Part shown: one piece after another, positions 34,403 to 42,562 of the stretch
Numbering within the stretch: position 1 is the stretch's first letter
Layout of the letters: each line of letters begins with the position of its first letter
Assembly (NCBI GenBank): GCA_021774335.1
Contig: JAJFJD010000012.1
Coordinates: forward strand, 1-64,000
DNA from: Alphaproteobacteria bacterium
Lineage (GTDB): Bacteria; Pseudomonadota; Alphaproteobacteria; UBA8366
DNA: 64,000 bases
Reading direction: 5' to 3'
Notes under the pieces: generated by a model
Seen by the model: only the letters and a program-made list of their open reading frames with translations
What the model was told of the DNA's origin: nothing
Database searches by the model: none
Translations under genes and position numbers: made by a program

Positions 34403-34618
34403 ATGACGACGATTGCGACTATCGGCGGCGGCGTCCTATTCCTCCTTGTTATGGTTTTAGCCGCCTTGCGTGTGGCGAAAGGAAGCGGGCGGGCCGAAGC
34501 CGAGCGCGATCACTTCCGAGCTAAATCCGACCAAGCGAGACAGGCGAATGAAATTGACGAGGACGTTTCTGATCTTAGTGGTGATGAGCTTGCTCGGGAG
34601 TTGCGCGACGGGAGGTGA
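34403..34618 (+). CDS. Inner-membrane spanin subunit (Rz-like)
   Basis: 71 residues. One N-terminal membrane helix (IGGGVLFLLVMVLAALRVA) is followed by a short charged coiled coil and an ending DLSGDELARELRDGR, as in small i-spanins of alphaproteobacterial phages. The ATG overlaps the stop of a preceding frame (ATGA at 34403-34406). With the lipoprotein gene that starts inside it, it should join inner and outer membranes at the end of lysis. Confidence 0.7.
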   Translation: MTTIATIGGGVLFLLVMVLAALRVAKGSGRAEAERDHFRAKSDQARQANEIDEDVSDLSGDELARELRDGR

Positions 34619-34727
34619 GTGTTCCTGGGTTAAACAGATCAGAGCCAATGACGGCGACGCAATAACCCGTTCCACGGCCGAACAGATCGTCGCACATAAC
34701 AGGAAAGTGGCAGCTTTTTGTCGGTAG
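34548..34727 (+). CDS. Outer-membrane spanin lipoprotein (Rz1-like)
   Basis: 59 residues in another frame than the Rz-like gene, starting within it, a layout typical of Rz/Rz1 pairs. A lipoprotein signal ends in LLGSC (Cys19). The mature part keeps the family marks CSWVKQIRANDGDAITRST, EQIVAHN and a C-terminal Cys. It is the last recognisable phage gene before the host lipoprotein gene. Confidence 0.75.
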   Translation: MKLTRTFLILVVMSLLGSCATGGECSWVKQIRANDGDAITRSTAEQIVAHNRKVAAFCR

Positions 34728-34803
34728 CAATGTCATCTAGACGGCTGCAGCACTCTGCGACGGCACATGGAGTATCAAACAGCCGAGAGGTTGGCGCTGC
34801 GAC

Positions 34804-36459
34804 TTATCCGCCGACTCCTGCCCGATTCTCAAGAAATGAAATCGGGGGTGTGCCTTGTCTTTGTTCCGTCGATGGTTCGAGCGGGGCGATCTTGCTTGGA
34901 TCGGCTTTGACCGTATTGCTATCGACCGCGGGGTCGGTAGACGGCTGCCAAGCATACAGATGTCGCCGGCCGTCATCGCGAAGTTGGACGATATGGAGCA
35001 TGCGTTTTGCGACGCCATCCGATTGAAATCCGAATTGGCCGTTGATGCCTTCAAAACCTTGCGCGCGGGTTAGAAAGGTCTCGTCGAATGCAAGGAGCCC
35101 GGTTTCCTGTTTCTCCAGCAGCGCCAGTGCAATGGCATCGTATGCCGATGCCACCAACTGCTCGGGCTTGTACTGGAAGGCAATTTCCACGCGAGATTGG
35201 AAATCAGCCCAATTTTCCGACGCCGCGGTCACATAGCGACTTCCGAACAAGTCTTTCTTTGCCAGCAGATCAGCCGAGTCCCAGACATCGGTGCCAATCA
35301 TCCATATGTCGGGCTGCGTCGCATTGAAATATTCGAACATCGGCGCGATGACGAGCAGCGGTTGACCACCGATCGGGAGGATGACTGCATCCAGATCGAT
35401 GCTCCCGAGAGTTTCGCGGAGCCGGAATTCTGTCAGGGCCTCGGTCATCGTTTCCTGAGGCGTCTTCTCAGTGGTCGTGCTGCGCTGATACAGCGTCAGC
35501 AATTCCGTTAGCGCGGTGCTGTATTCGACCTCGCTGACCGTCCACTTCTTCCGCGACTGCTCTTCTCCGACAACAAAAGCGGCCTGACGAATCCTGACGG
35601 CTGCGACGCGCTCCTCCAACTGCTCGAGCGCCATCTGCATCGCGTCTTCGGGATCTTCATGGACGTCCCACGCAGACTCGAATATCGCCGTGAAGTCGGC
35701 CAGCGCTGCCGTTCGTTTATTGTACTGCGTGATAGCCCGAACCTGTTTCGAGATATCCGTATAGGATGCATTAGTCGGATACAGGCGGCTGTCGACCAGC
35801 CTTATGTTTCCCACCTTGTCGGCCTGGATAAGACGGCTCTGCAAGAGGCGCAGATAGCTTGTGTCCGGGCCGAGCAACGCGATCCGCCGTTTCCCCGATT
35901 CACGCAGATAGGTTGTCAGGGCATCGACCTGCGGTTCGGGCTGATTGCCGATCAGATAGACCGGCGAGCCTGCGACGGCACGATTGTTGGAAATCGCGAT
36001 GGCCCGGATATTGGCATCGCGCAGGAACGGTTTGACCGCGGTTACCGAGTGCGAAAATAGCGGTCCGACGACAACGTCAGCCCCCTCCGAAATCGCCTCC
36101 TGAACAGCGACGGCGGCCCCCTCCGGAGTGCCTTTCGTATCGCGCGGCAGCAGTTCAACCGTATCGTCGCCTTTGTCGAACATCGCCAACAACGATGCGT
36201 CCATAAGCTGCCGGCCAATGTCGGCATACGGACCGCTCAGCGGTAGTAGAACGGCGACCTTAGCCGTGCCGTTCGTAGCGTTGGGATTGTTGTAGTCATC
36301 GATGACTTTCCCGGCCAAGGAATCCTGGTTCAAATCGGGTTCCGGCGTCGCCGTAGCCAGGCAGCCCGTCATCCATAGAAGAAGCGAGCACGCGGCCAAC
36401 GCGCGAAGATTTGTTCCGAAAATCGAAGCCACCCGTAACGAATTGTGTTCACCAACCAT
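34804..36459 (-). CDS. Penicillin-binding protein activator, LpoA-like lipoprotein
   Basis: 551 residues. A lipoprotein signal with WMTGC (Cys33) leads to a periplasmic-binding-protein fold similar to leucine-binding proteins: KVAVLLPLSGPYADIGRQL, EGADVVVGPLFSHSV, and the C-terminal FEGINGQFGFQSDG. This is the alphaproteobacterial form of the penicillin-binding protein activator, which stimulates peptidoglycan synthases from the outer membrane. The region after residue 500 is low in structure. It flanks the prophage remnant on the right. Confidence 0.88.
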   Translation of the reverse strand: MVGEHNSLRVASIFGTNLRALAACSLLLWMTGCLATATPEPDLNQDSLAGKVIDDYNNPNATNGTAKVAVLLPLSGPYADIGRQLMDASLLAMFDKGDDTVELLPRDTKGTPEGAAVAVQEAISEGADVVVGPLFSHSVTAVKPFLRDANIRAIAISNNRAVAGSPVYLIGNQPEPQVDALTTYLRESGKRRIALLGPDTSYLRLLQSRLIQADKVGNIRLVDSRLYPTNASYTDISKQVRAITQYNKRTAALADFTAIFESAWDVHEDPEDAMQMALEQLEERVAAVRIRQAAFVVGEEQSRKKWTVSEVEYSTALTELLTLYQRSTTTEKTPQETMTEALTEFRLRETLGSIDLDAVILPIGGQPLLVIAPMFEYFNATQPDIWMIGTDVWDSADLLAKKDLFGSRYVTAASENWADFQSRVEIAFQYKPEQLVASAYDAIALALLEKQETGLLAFDETFLTRAQGFEGINGQFGFQSDGVAKRMLHIVQLRDDGRRHLYAWQPSTDPAVDSNTVKADPSKIAPLEPSTEQRQGTPPISFLENRAGVGG

Positions 36460-37167
36460 GAGTGCCGGTCCCTACAGTCCCCTCGTCGATTTCATCGCGG
36501 CCGATACACGTCCTGCGGGCAGCGTGAAACTATGCCAAACCTTTTGTGTGCGGCCCTTTGCAGGCCTTTTCCTTATTCGCCGTTTGCGCGGCGACAGAAC
36601 ATTTTCGCGCGTTTAGCGTGAGCGCACAGACACCATATCAGTCCCATAAGGACAAGATATCGTGCGGTTAGCCAATTTTGATCTAATCCTTTTGGGGTAA
36701 AGCATACAGGCAAGTATTGGAGCCCGTCCAACATTCGGATGCGTTGAAGTGGGACACGGTCCGTGGAGGCGAAGGGCATGTTGAGCCCAGGACTGATCGG
36801 CACGCCGGTTTCGTCGACCGGCCGGAAGGTGCACAGAAAGTGGCCCCGCCGGGCAGGGCGGGGCCAGTGTGTAGTAGGGGAGATTGACCAAGCATGCGTT
36901 GACTCAGGTTGAATCACGTAAGCCCGTCAATGATCACACTAGATTTCAAAGGTGGCGGGAGTGTGACGAGAGAAGGGATTCCATGTGGTGATTCTGAGGT
37001 TTAGGTGGAATTGAAGAGTCACTTTTGGCAGGCCGACCGGAGACTGACGACTGTCTGGCTCGCGTGCTGATTGTTGGGCGCCGACGCTGGGATAAAACTT
37101 TCCTGACAGTGTATTTTTTGGGTATCAAGGAAGATGCTAGGGTCGCGTGAACAGGGAGGTGATTGCC
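36460..37167. other. 707-base stretch without a supported gene, with a perfect hairpin
   Basis: No frame here has family similarity or a good start. The one clear structure is a perfect 10-bp hairpin: TGGCCCCGCC (36841-36850) and GGCGGGGCCA (36857-36866) with a six-base loop. A run of T does not follow on the plus strand. The stretch should hold the promoter of the LpoA-like gene (minus strand) and of the aldo/keto reductase (plus strand), but I cannot place either. Confidence 0.5.
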
Positions 37168-38175
37168 ATGGAATATCGGAATTTAGGAAACAGCGGCCTT
37201 CGGGTGTCGTCTATGTGTCTTGGCGTGATGAATTTCGGGGATTCGACAGACGAAAAGGCTGCATCGAGAATTGTCGACCATGCGCAGAGTGTCGGCGTTA
37301 ACTTCATTGATGCAGCGGATGCGTATGCGGGAGGCCGATCCGAAACGATACTTGGCAAGCTGATTAAGAATGACCGGGCGAGTTGGGTCCTGGGGACAAA
37401 GGCCGGGCAGGCTGATGGACCTCCAGAGCGAAAGAAGGGGTTGTCTCGAAAATGGATCATGGAAGCCATCGACCACAGTCTGAAACGCCTGCAGACGGAT
37501 TATGTCGATATCTATTACATGCATCATGTGGATTGGGAGACGCCGCTTGAAGAAAGCGTCGTTGCGATCCGGGACATAATCGGCAGTGGCAAGGCGCTGC
37601 ACTGGGGATTCTCGAACCACCGACCTTGGCAGGTCGGTGAACTTGTCCGTCTGTGCGACGCTGTCGGTGCGCCGCGACCAATCGTTTGCCAGCCGCATTA
37701 CAATATGGTCATGCGAATGGCAGAGAATGATCTGTTCCCAGCGTGCGAATACTACGGCATCGGCGTTGCGCCATTCTCGCCGTTGGCGCGAGGTGTGCTG
37801 ACTGGGAAGTACGACCCCAAAAAGAAGCCACCACGCGATAGTCGGGCAGCGCGTGGTGACAAAAGCATTCTTAATCGTGATTTCCGTAAGGAGACTTTTT
37901 CAATCGTAGAAAAAGTGCGGAAGCATGCAGCCAAGCGCGGCATGTCCCCGACCGATTTTGCGGTAAATTGGGTGTTGAACAACAGCCTAGTGACAAGTGT
38001 CATCGCGGGCCCGCGGACGTTGGCACAATGGAAGTCTTATCTGAGTGCTTTAGAGCATGATTTCACGGCAGCGGATGAAGCGCTGGTGGATCGACTGGTT
38101 TCACCGGGCCATCCCTCGACACCTGGATTCTTGGATCCGCGGTATCCGCCGACCGGGCGCCAGCCACGAACCTGA
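37168..38175 (+). CDS. Aldo/keto reductase
   Basis: 335 residues from the ATG at 37168 (GGAGG upstream). The TIM-barrel family marks are all present: MEYRNLGNSGLRVSSMCLG, the catalytic Asp and Tyr in NFIDAADAYAGGRSE, Lys in VLGTKAG, and His in YYMHHVDWETPLEE. The subfamily is the YajO/Gpr type, which reduces aldehydes with NADPH. Ten bases separate it from the following aminotransferase gene, so they are co-transcribed. Confidence 0.9.
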   Translation: MEYRNLGNSGLRVSSMCLGVMNFGDSTDEKAASRIVDHAQSVGVNFIDAADAYAGGRSETILGKLIKNDRASWVLGTKAGQADGPPERKKGLSRKWIMEAIDHSLKRLQTDYVDIYYMHHVDWETPLEESVVAIRDIIGSGKALHWGFSNHRPWQVGELVRLCDAVGAPRPIVCQPHYNMVMRMAENDLFPACEYYGIGVAPFSPLARGVLTGKYDPKKKPPRDSRAARGDKSILNRDFRKETFSIVEKVRKHAAKRGMSPTDFAVNWVLNNSLVTSVIAGPRTLAQWKSYLSALEHDFTAADEALVDRLVSPGHPSTPGFLDPRYPPTGRQPRT

Positions 38176-38185
38176 GGGAATTAGC

Positions 38186-39520
38186 ATGTCAAATCGCGGC
38201 AGCGTAGGTCCGGTATCCTCACAGGACCTGTTCGAGCAGGCTCGCACCTCTCTGGCTGGTGGCGTTTCGCATCAAGGTCGGTACGCACCACCTCATCCGA
38301 AATATGTAAGCCGCGCAAAAGGGTCGCGGAAATGGGAAATCGATGGCACAGAGTACATCGATTATGCGATGGGCAGTGCGTCGCTCTTACTGGGTCATGC
38401 GCATCCTGAAATCGTCGAAGCGATAACGCGACAGGCGGCCGACGGCACCTTTTTTGCCGATTGCCATCCGTTGGAAGTCGAATGGGCGTTGTTGATCCAA
38501 GAGCTGATCCCGTCTGCTGAGCGGGTGCGGTTCGTCGGGTCCGGAACGGAAGCAACCTTGCTGGCGATCCGGATCGGACGCGCTAACTCCGGGCGGCCCA
38601 AGGTTCTTCGGTTCGAAGGGCACTATCACGGCTGGCATGACTATGCAGCGCTCGGAATGAACGCTCCCTATGACACGATGCCGACACTCGGCATGTTGCC
38701 GGCAGCGGCGGAAGCGACCGTCGTTGTGCCGCCCGACGCCGAGCGTGTCGAACACGCACTCGCTGCAGATCGAGATATTGGAACGATCATCTGTGAGGTA
38801 TCGGGCGCAAACTACGGATGCGTCCCCTTGCCGTCAGGATTCCTGGCGACTTTGCGGAATTTGGCGGATCAATTTGATGCGACGTTGATCTTCGACGAAG
38901 TGATCACCGGGTTCCGCTGGAGCCCGGGCGGGTTGCAGGCACGGGACGGCATTTTCCCCGATATCACGACCATGGCGAAGATCGTCACCGGCGGTATGCC
39001 GGGCGGGGCGGTAGCCGGCCGTGAGTCGATCATGCGCCTGCTTGACCCGGCAGTTGAAACCCAAGGGTTCAAACCTGGCGTTGTTCACAAGGGGACATTC
39101 AACGGGAATCCTTTGGTGGCGGCTGCGGGTGTTGCCGCGCTCCGGGAGGTCAAAACCGGCAAACCGAACGCGGCGGCGGATAAGGCAGCGCTGCGATTAC
39201 GCGATGGTATGGGCAAGATCATGCAGGAGCATCAAGTGGACGGTGCCGTATATGGTGAATCTTCGACATTCCATCTCTATTTCGGCAAAGGTGCGCACGG
39301 GAAGGTCGAAGGATTGTCCGCGGCGGAAATCCGCGGAGTATCCTCCGAAACCGTTAACGCGATGCGAAGCGGCTTGCGCCGACGCGGCGTCGATCTCATG
39401 TCGCATATGAGCGGCGTTACCTCCGCGGCCCATACAGATGACGATATCGACCAAACGCTCGATGCGTTCGAGGCGACGTTGCGCGACATGCTGGAAGCTG
39501 GTTTGGTCGGACGCGCTTGA
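38186..39520 (+). CDS. Class III aminotransferase (glutamate-1-semialdehyde mutase-like)
   Basis: 444 residues from the ATG at 38186 (GAGGG upstream). Fold-type I PLP enzyme: the PLP lysine is Lys265 in MAKIVTGGMPGGA, the ring-binding Asp237 is in FDEVITGFRWSPGG, and GSGTEATLLAIR binds phosphate. It resembles glutamate-1-semialdehyde aminomutase, but similar enzymes in gene clusters are transaminases of various amines. Here it sits after an aldo/keto reductase and before TPR/carbamoyltransferase genes, so haem synthesis is unlikely to be the role. Confidence 0.85.
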   Translation: MSNRGSVGPVSSQDLFEQARTSLAGGVSHQGRYAPPHPKYVSRAKGSRKWEIDGTEYIDYAMGSASLLLGHAHPEIVEAITRQAADGTFFADCHPLEVEWALLIQELIPSAERVRFVGSGTEATLLAIRIGRANSGRPKVLRFEGHYHGWHDYAALGMNAPYDTMPTLGMLPAAAEATVVVPPDAERVEHALAADRDIGTIICEVSGANYGCVPLPSGFLATLRNLADQFDATLIFDEVITGFRWSPGGLQARDGIFPDITTMAKIVTGGMPGGAVAGRESIMRLLDPAVETQGFKPGVVHKGTFNGNPLVAAAGVAALREVKTGKPNAAADKAALRLRDGMGKIMQEHQVDGAVYGESSTFHLYFGKGAHGKVEGLSAAEIRGVSSETVNAMRSGLRRRGVDLMSHMSGVTSAAHTDDDIDQTLDAFEATLRDMLEAGLVGRA

Positions 39521-39584
39521 TCGGCCCGGTGTCTGATCGGCCCATTGCCAGTTTTGCAGGGATATTCTAAGTACCGGCAATCGC

Positions 39585-40808
39585 GTGTATTTGGTGCACG
39601 ATGGCAAGCCATGGATGGGATTGGCCTTGAGCGACCAGGAGCTCAGCATTGAAGACGCCGTTGATCTGGCCATCCAGTATCATCAGGCGGGTCAGCTGGC
39701 CGAAGCCGAATCCATCTATCGGCAGGTGCTGCAGGTCGATCCGCGGCATGCCGATGCCCTGCATTACCTGGGCGTCATTTCACATCAACAGGAAGATCCG
39801 GAAACTGCCGTGGAGCTTATCTCCAAGGCTATTCAGACCGCTCCGGATAACGCGTCCTACCACAGCAATCTTGGCGAGGCGTTTCGGGCTCTTGGGCGGT
39901 TCGACGAAGCGACGGCGGCTTACGAAAAAGCGCTGGCAATCGATCCCGGGTTCGCAATGGCGCATAACAATCTTGCGAACGTGTTGGCGGACTCTGGGCG
40001 GAAGGATGATGCACTCACGCGGTATGACAAGGCTGCGGCCTTGTTGCCGGACGACCCCGAAATTCGGTTAAACCGCGCGAATTTGTTGATGGAACTCTCG
40101 CGGTCACTGGAAGCCGTGGAGGCCTATCGCAATCTCATCGAAGAGTTTCCGCAGTTTCCCGTAGTCTGGAATGGCCTTGGATTAGCGTTGGAAGCGCTGG
40201 AAAATTTGGAAGATGCACGGCAATCCTACGAAAAGGCTCAGGACCTTGCGCCGGACTACGAAGATGCGCGGGTCAACTTGGAGCGTGTGCAATGGAGTAT
40301 CCAGCAGGCCGATCTGGCCGCCGCTGACCAGAGCCGGGCAAACGGTGACTGGGGTGCGGCCGCGCCGATTTACCAAAAAATACTCGATCGGCAACCGGAT
40401 AACGCTGTGGCTTGCTTTGGTCTTGGGGTGTGCCGACTGGAACGAGATGACGAGAGCGGCGCGATTGAATTGCTCGAGCGAGCGGTCCGAATTCAGCCGT
40501 TCTTCGAAGACGCACATGCGGCGTTGGGAACTGCGTTGCTCAATACGAAGGAAGCAGAGTCCGCTCGCGCCGAGAGGCAGATTCCGGCGGCGCAAACAGC
40601 GATTGCGATCGCGCATTTTCGAGCCGAGCGTTTCGCTCAAGCTGAGCACGCGGCGGAACAGGCGGTAGATGTGTTATTCGATACTTTATCGAACGATTCC
40701 GAGGACAATGAGGCGTGGACGCTGTTGGGATTGGCGTTGCGCACAATTCGCGATGTCGGCCGGTCGGAATCTCTGTTGCGCGCGCGGCTGACGGAATTGG
40801 GTTTATGA
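39585..40808 (+). CDS. TPR repeat protein
   Basis: 407 residues made largely of tetratricopeptide repeats, about nine of them (for example AEAESIYRQVLQVDPRHADA and EATAAYEKALAIDPGFAMAH). No enzyme domain is visible. The start may be the GTG at 39585 or the ATG at 39615. The stop overlaps the start of the carbamoyltransferase gene (ATGA), so the protein is likely made in equal amounts with it and may serve as a docking partner. Confidence 0.85.
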   Translation: MYLVHDGKPWMGLALSDQELSIEDAVDLAIQYHQAGQLAEAESIYRQVLQVDPRHADALHYLGVISHQQEDPETAVELISKAIQTAPDNASYHSNLGEAFRALGRFDEATAAYEKALAIDPGFAMAHNNLANVLADSGRKDDALTRYDKAAALLPDDPEIRLNRANLLMELSRSLEAVEAYRNLIEEFPQFPVVWNGLGLALEALENLEDARQSYEKAQDLAPDYEDARVNLERVQWSIQQADLAAADQSRANGDWGAAAPIYQKILDRQPDNAVACFGLGVCRLERDDESGAIELLERAVRIQPFFEDAHAALGTALLNTKEAESARAERQIPAAQTAIAIAHFRAERFAQAEHAAEQAVDVLFDTLSNDSEDNEAWTLLGLALRTIRDVGRSESLLRARLTELGL

Positions 40809-42544
40809 GCACCGTTTCCGGAACCCCTCCTGAATGGATACTCGGAATCTCCCGGAGTCATAACGGCGCGGTGGCGTTGCTTCGTAATGGAGTGGTGTTT
40901 CGAGCCGTGCAGGCTGAACGGCTCACCCGCGTCAAACGGCAAGGCCTTTACCTAGATGATGACAGCGACGTTCTTTCACGCTGCGTCCGGTATTGTCTCG
41001 AAGATGCCGGAGTTGGGCATGAGGACATTGGCGCCATCGCGACTTGTACGCCCTGGGAGGAAGCGCAGCAGTCGCACGAAAAACTTTGCGCACTGATCGG
41101 CGGCACCCTGTCGAAGGATATTCCGCTAATTACCGTTCCCCATCACTACGCCCACGCGGAATATGCTGTTCACTATGGCGCCGGATCGTCGGGATTGGTT
41201 CTGGTCGTTGACGGCAGCGGGTCCTATGAAAGTGACCGAGGCGGCCTGACGGTTCAGGAAGACGTTCACCCGAAAGCAAGGTTGTTTGTTGGGTCGTCCG
41301 GCAAGGAAACAGTTTCGGCCTACGTTTTTGATGGCCGTTCGCTGCGGCTGGTGTATCGCTTCGCACACCCTTCCGGACCGGTCTCGGCGCCGGCGGTCGG
41401 AATTTTGAATATCCGGCTGCTTCAAAGCATTGGTCATCTTTGGCGCTGGGCATCGTGGTACTGCTGTGGCGGCGGGAACGATGCGGGAAAGGTTATGGGC
41501 CTCGCGGCGCATGGCGACCTGGCGGTACATGCCGGGTTGGAATTTGCACGGTTTGAGCCGGATGGTTTGCTTTCCATCGATTTCGACCTTTTGAGCAGGG
41601 AATTCCAGGAACCGAATCTTGCGGGCGTGGAGATTTCCGGCAACCGGCACTATGCGGATTTGGCCGCTGCGGTACAGGACCGCACCAACCGACTTCTGGT
41701 CGAACTTTTGACGCAGCTTAAGGAGCAGTTCCCGGCCCAGTCTCTGTATTACTCGGGTGGTGTCGCGCTCAACGTCGTAGCCAACGAGGTGATTGCACGA
41801 AGCGGGCTCTTTGAAACCGTCCATATGAACGGGTCATGCGAGGACAATGGAACGGCCGCCGGCGCCGCGATGGCCGCGCATGTTCAGCTTGGCGGCGATC
41901 GCCAATACGAAGCCGTTACCGATTATTACGGGCGCAGCTATCCGGATTCCGATATCGAGACCGCGCTGACTGCTCATCGATGTTCGTATCGCCGTGTGGC
42001 CGATGATGAAATCGCTGCGGAAGCCGCCCGGTTGCTGGTGGATGGTGCCATTATCGGTTGGTTCCAGGGCGGCAGTGAATTTGGACCGCGAGCGTTGGGC
42101 AATCGAAGTATTCTAGCGAACCCAACTGATCCGCATACAAAATATGTGTTGGATTTAATCGTGAAACGGCGGGAGCGCTATCGTCCCTACGCACCGGCGG
42201 TTTTGGCCGAACGATGCCACGAGTTTTTCGATATAGACGGACCGTCACCGGTCATGTTGCGGGAAGGCCGGGTTTTTAATCCGGCGAAACTTCCAGCAAT
42301 CACCCATGTCGATAACAGCGCGCGGGTGCAAACTGTCCGACGCGACGAGAATCCGCGATATTACGATTTGATCAAATGCTTTGGTGAGAGGACGGGGGTG
42401 CCGGTGATCCTCAATACGTCCTACAATTTGGCGGGTGATCCGATCGTCGAAACGCCCGAGGATGCGGTTCGCTCGTTTACTAAGAGCGGGCTTCGTAATC
42501 TGGTTATAGGAAACTATGTTGCCGAGCGGCCGACGACGGCATGA
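40805..42544 (+). CDS. NodU/CmcH-family carbamoyltransferase
   Basis: 579 residues. The N-terminal Kae1-like domain carries HHYAHA (residues 113-118, iron site) and the nucleotide loop VLVVDGSGSYE. The C-terminal YrdC-like part begins around 417 with GWFQGGSEFGPRALGNRS, the carbamoyl-phosphate signature of the family. Such enzymes add a carbamoyl group to sugar or antibiotic hydroxyls. The start is the ATG overlapping the previous stop. The acceptor is unknown. Confidence 0.9.
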   Translation: MSTVSGTPPEWILGISRSHNGAVALLRNGVVFRAVQAERLTRVKRQGLYLDDDSDVLSRCVRYCLEDAGVGHEDIGAIATCTPWEEAQQSHEKLCALIGGTLSKDIPLITVPHHYAHAEYAVHYGAGSSGLVLVVDGSGSYESDRGGLTVQEDVHPKARLFVGSSGKETVSAYVFDGRSLRLVYRFAHPSGPVSAPAVGILNIRLLQSIGHLWRWASWYCCGGGNDAGKVMGLAAHGDLAVHAGLEFARFEPDGLLSIDFDLLSREFQEPNLAGVEISGNRHYADLAAAVQDRTNRLLVELLTQLKEQFPAQSLYYSGGVALNVVANEVIARSGLFETVHMNGSCEDNGTAAGAAMAAHVQLGGDRQYEAVTDYYGRSYPDSDIETALTAHRCSYRRVADDEIAAEAARLLVDGAIIGWFQGGSEFGPRALGNRSILANPTDPHTKYVLDLIVKRRERYRPYAPAVLAERCHEFFDIDGPSPVMLREGRVFNPAKLPAITHVDNSARVQTVRRDENPRYYDLIKCFGERTGVPVILNTSYNLAGDPIVETPEDAVRSFTKSGLRNLVIGNYVAERPTTA

Positions 42545-42562
42545 CGATAGGAATTCTGGTCG

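Larger units (their letters stand above)
23647..34730. mobile_element. Defective prophage with podovirus-type head module and toxin loci
   Basis: The run comprises portal, Bbp19-like protein, scaffold, terminase fragment, major capsid protein, probable decoration protein, giant virion protein and spanins. This is the head module of a BPP-1-like podovirus. Missing are the terminase ATPase domain, the N-terminal portal part, all tail genes, integrase and any visible att repeat. Lower-GC toxin/immunity-like inserts break the GC-rich head genes. Host genes flank it at 23430 and 34804. The borders are set by gene content only and are approximate. Confidence 0.8.

Noticed and set aside
36573..36917. 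114-codon minus-strand frame in the long gap
   Set aside because: No ribosome site, no domain, and it contains the perfect hairpin; coding is unlikely.
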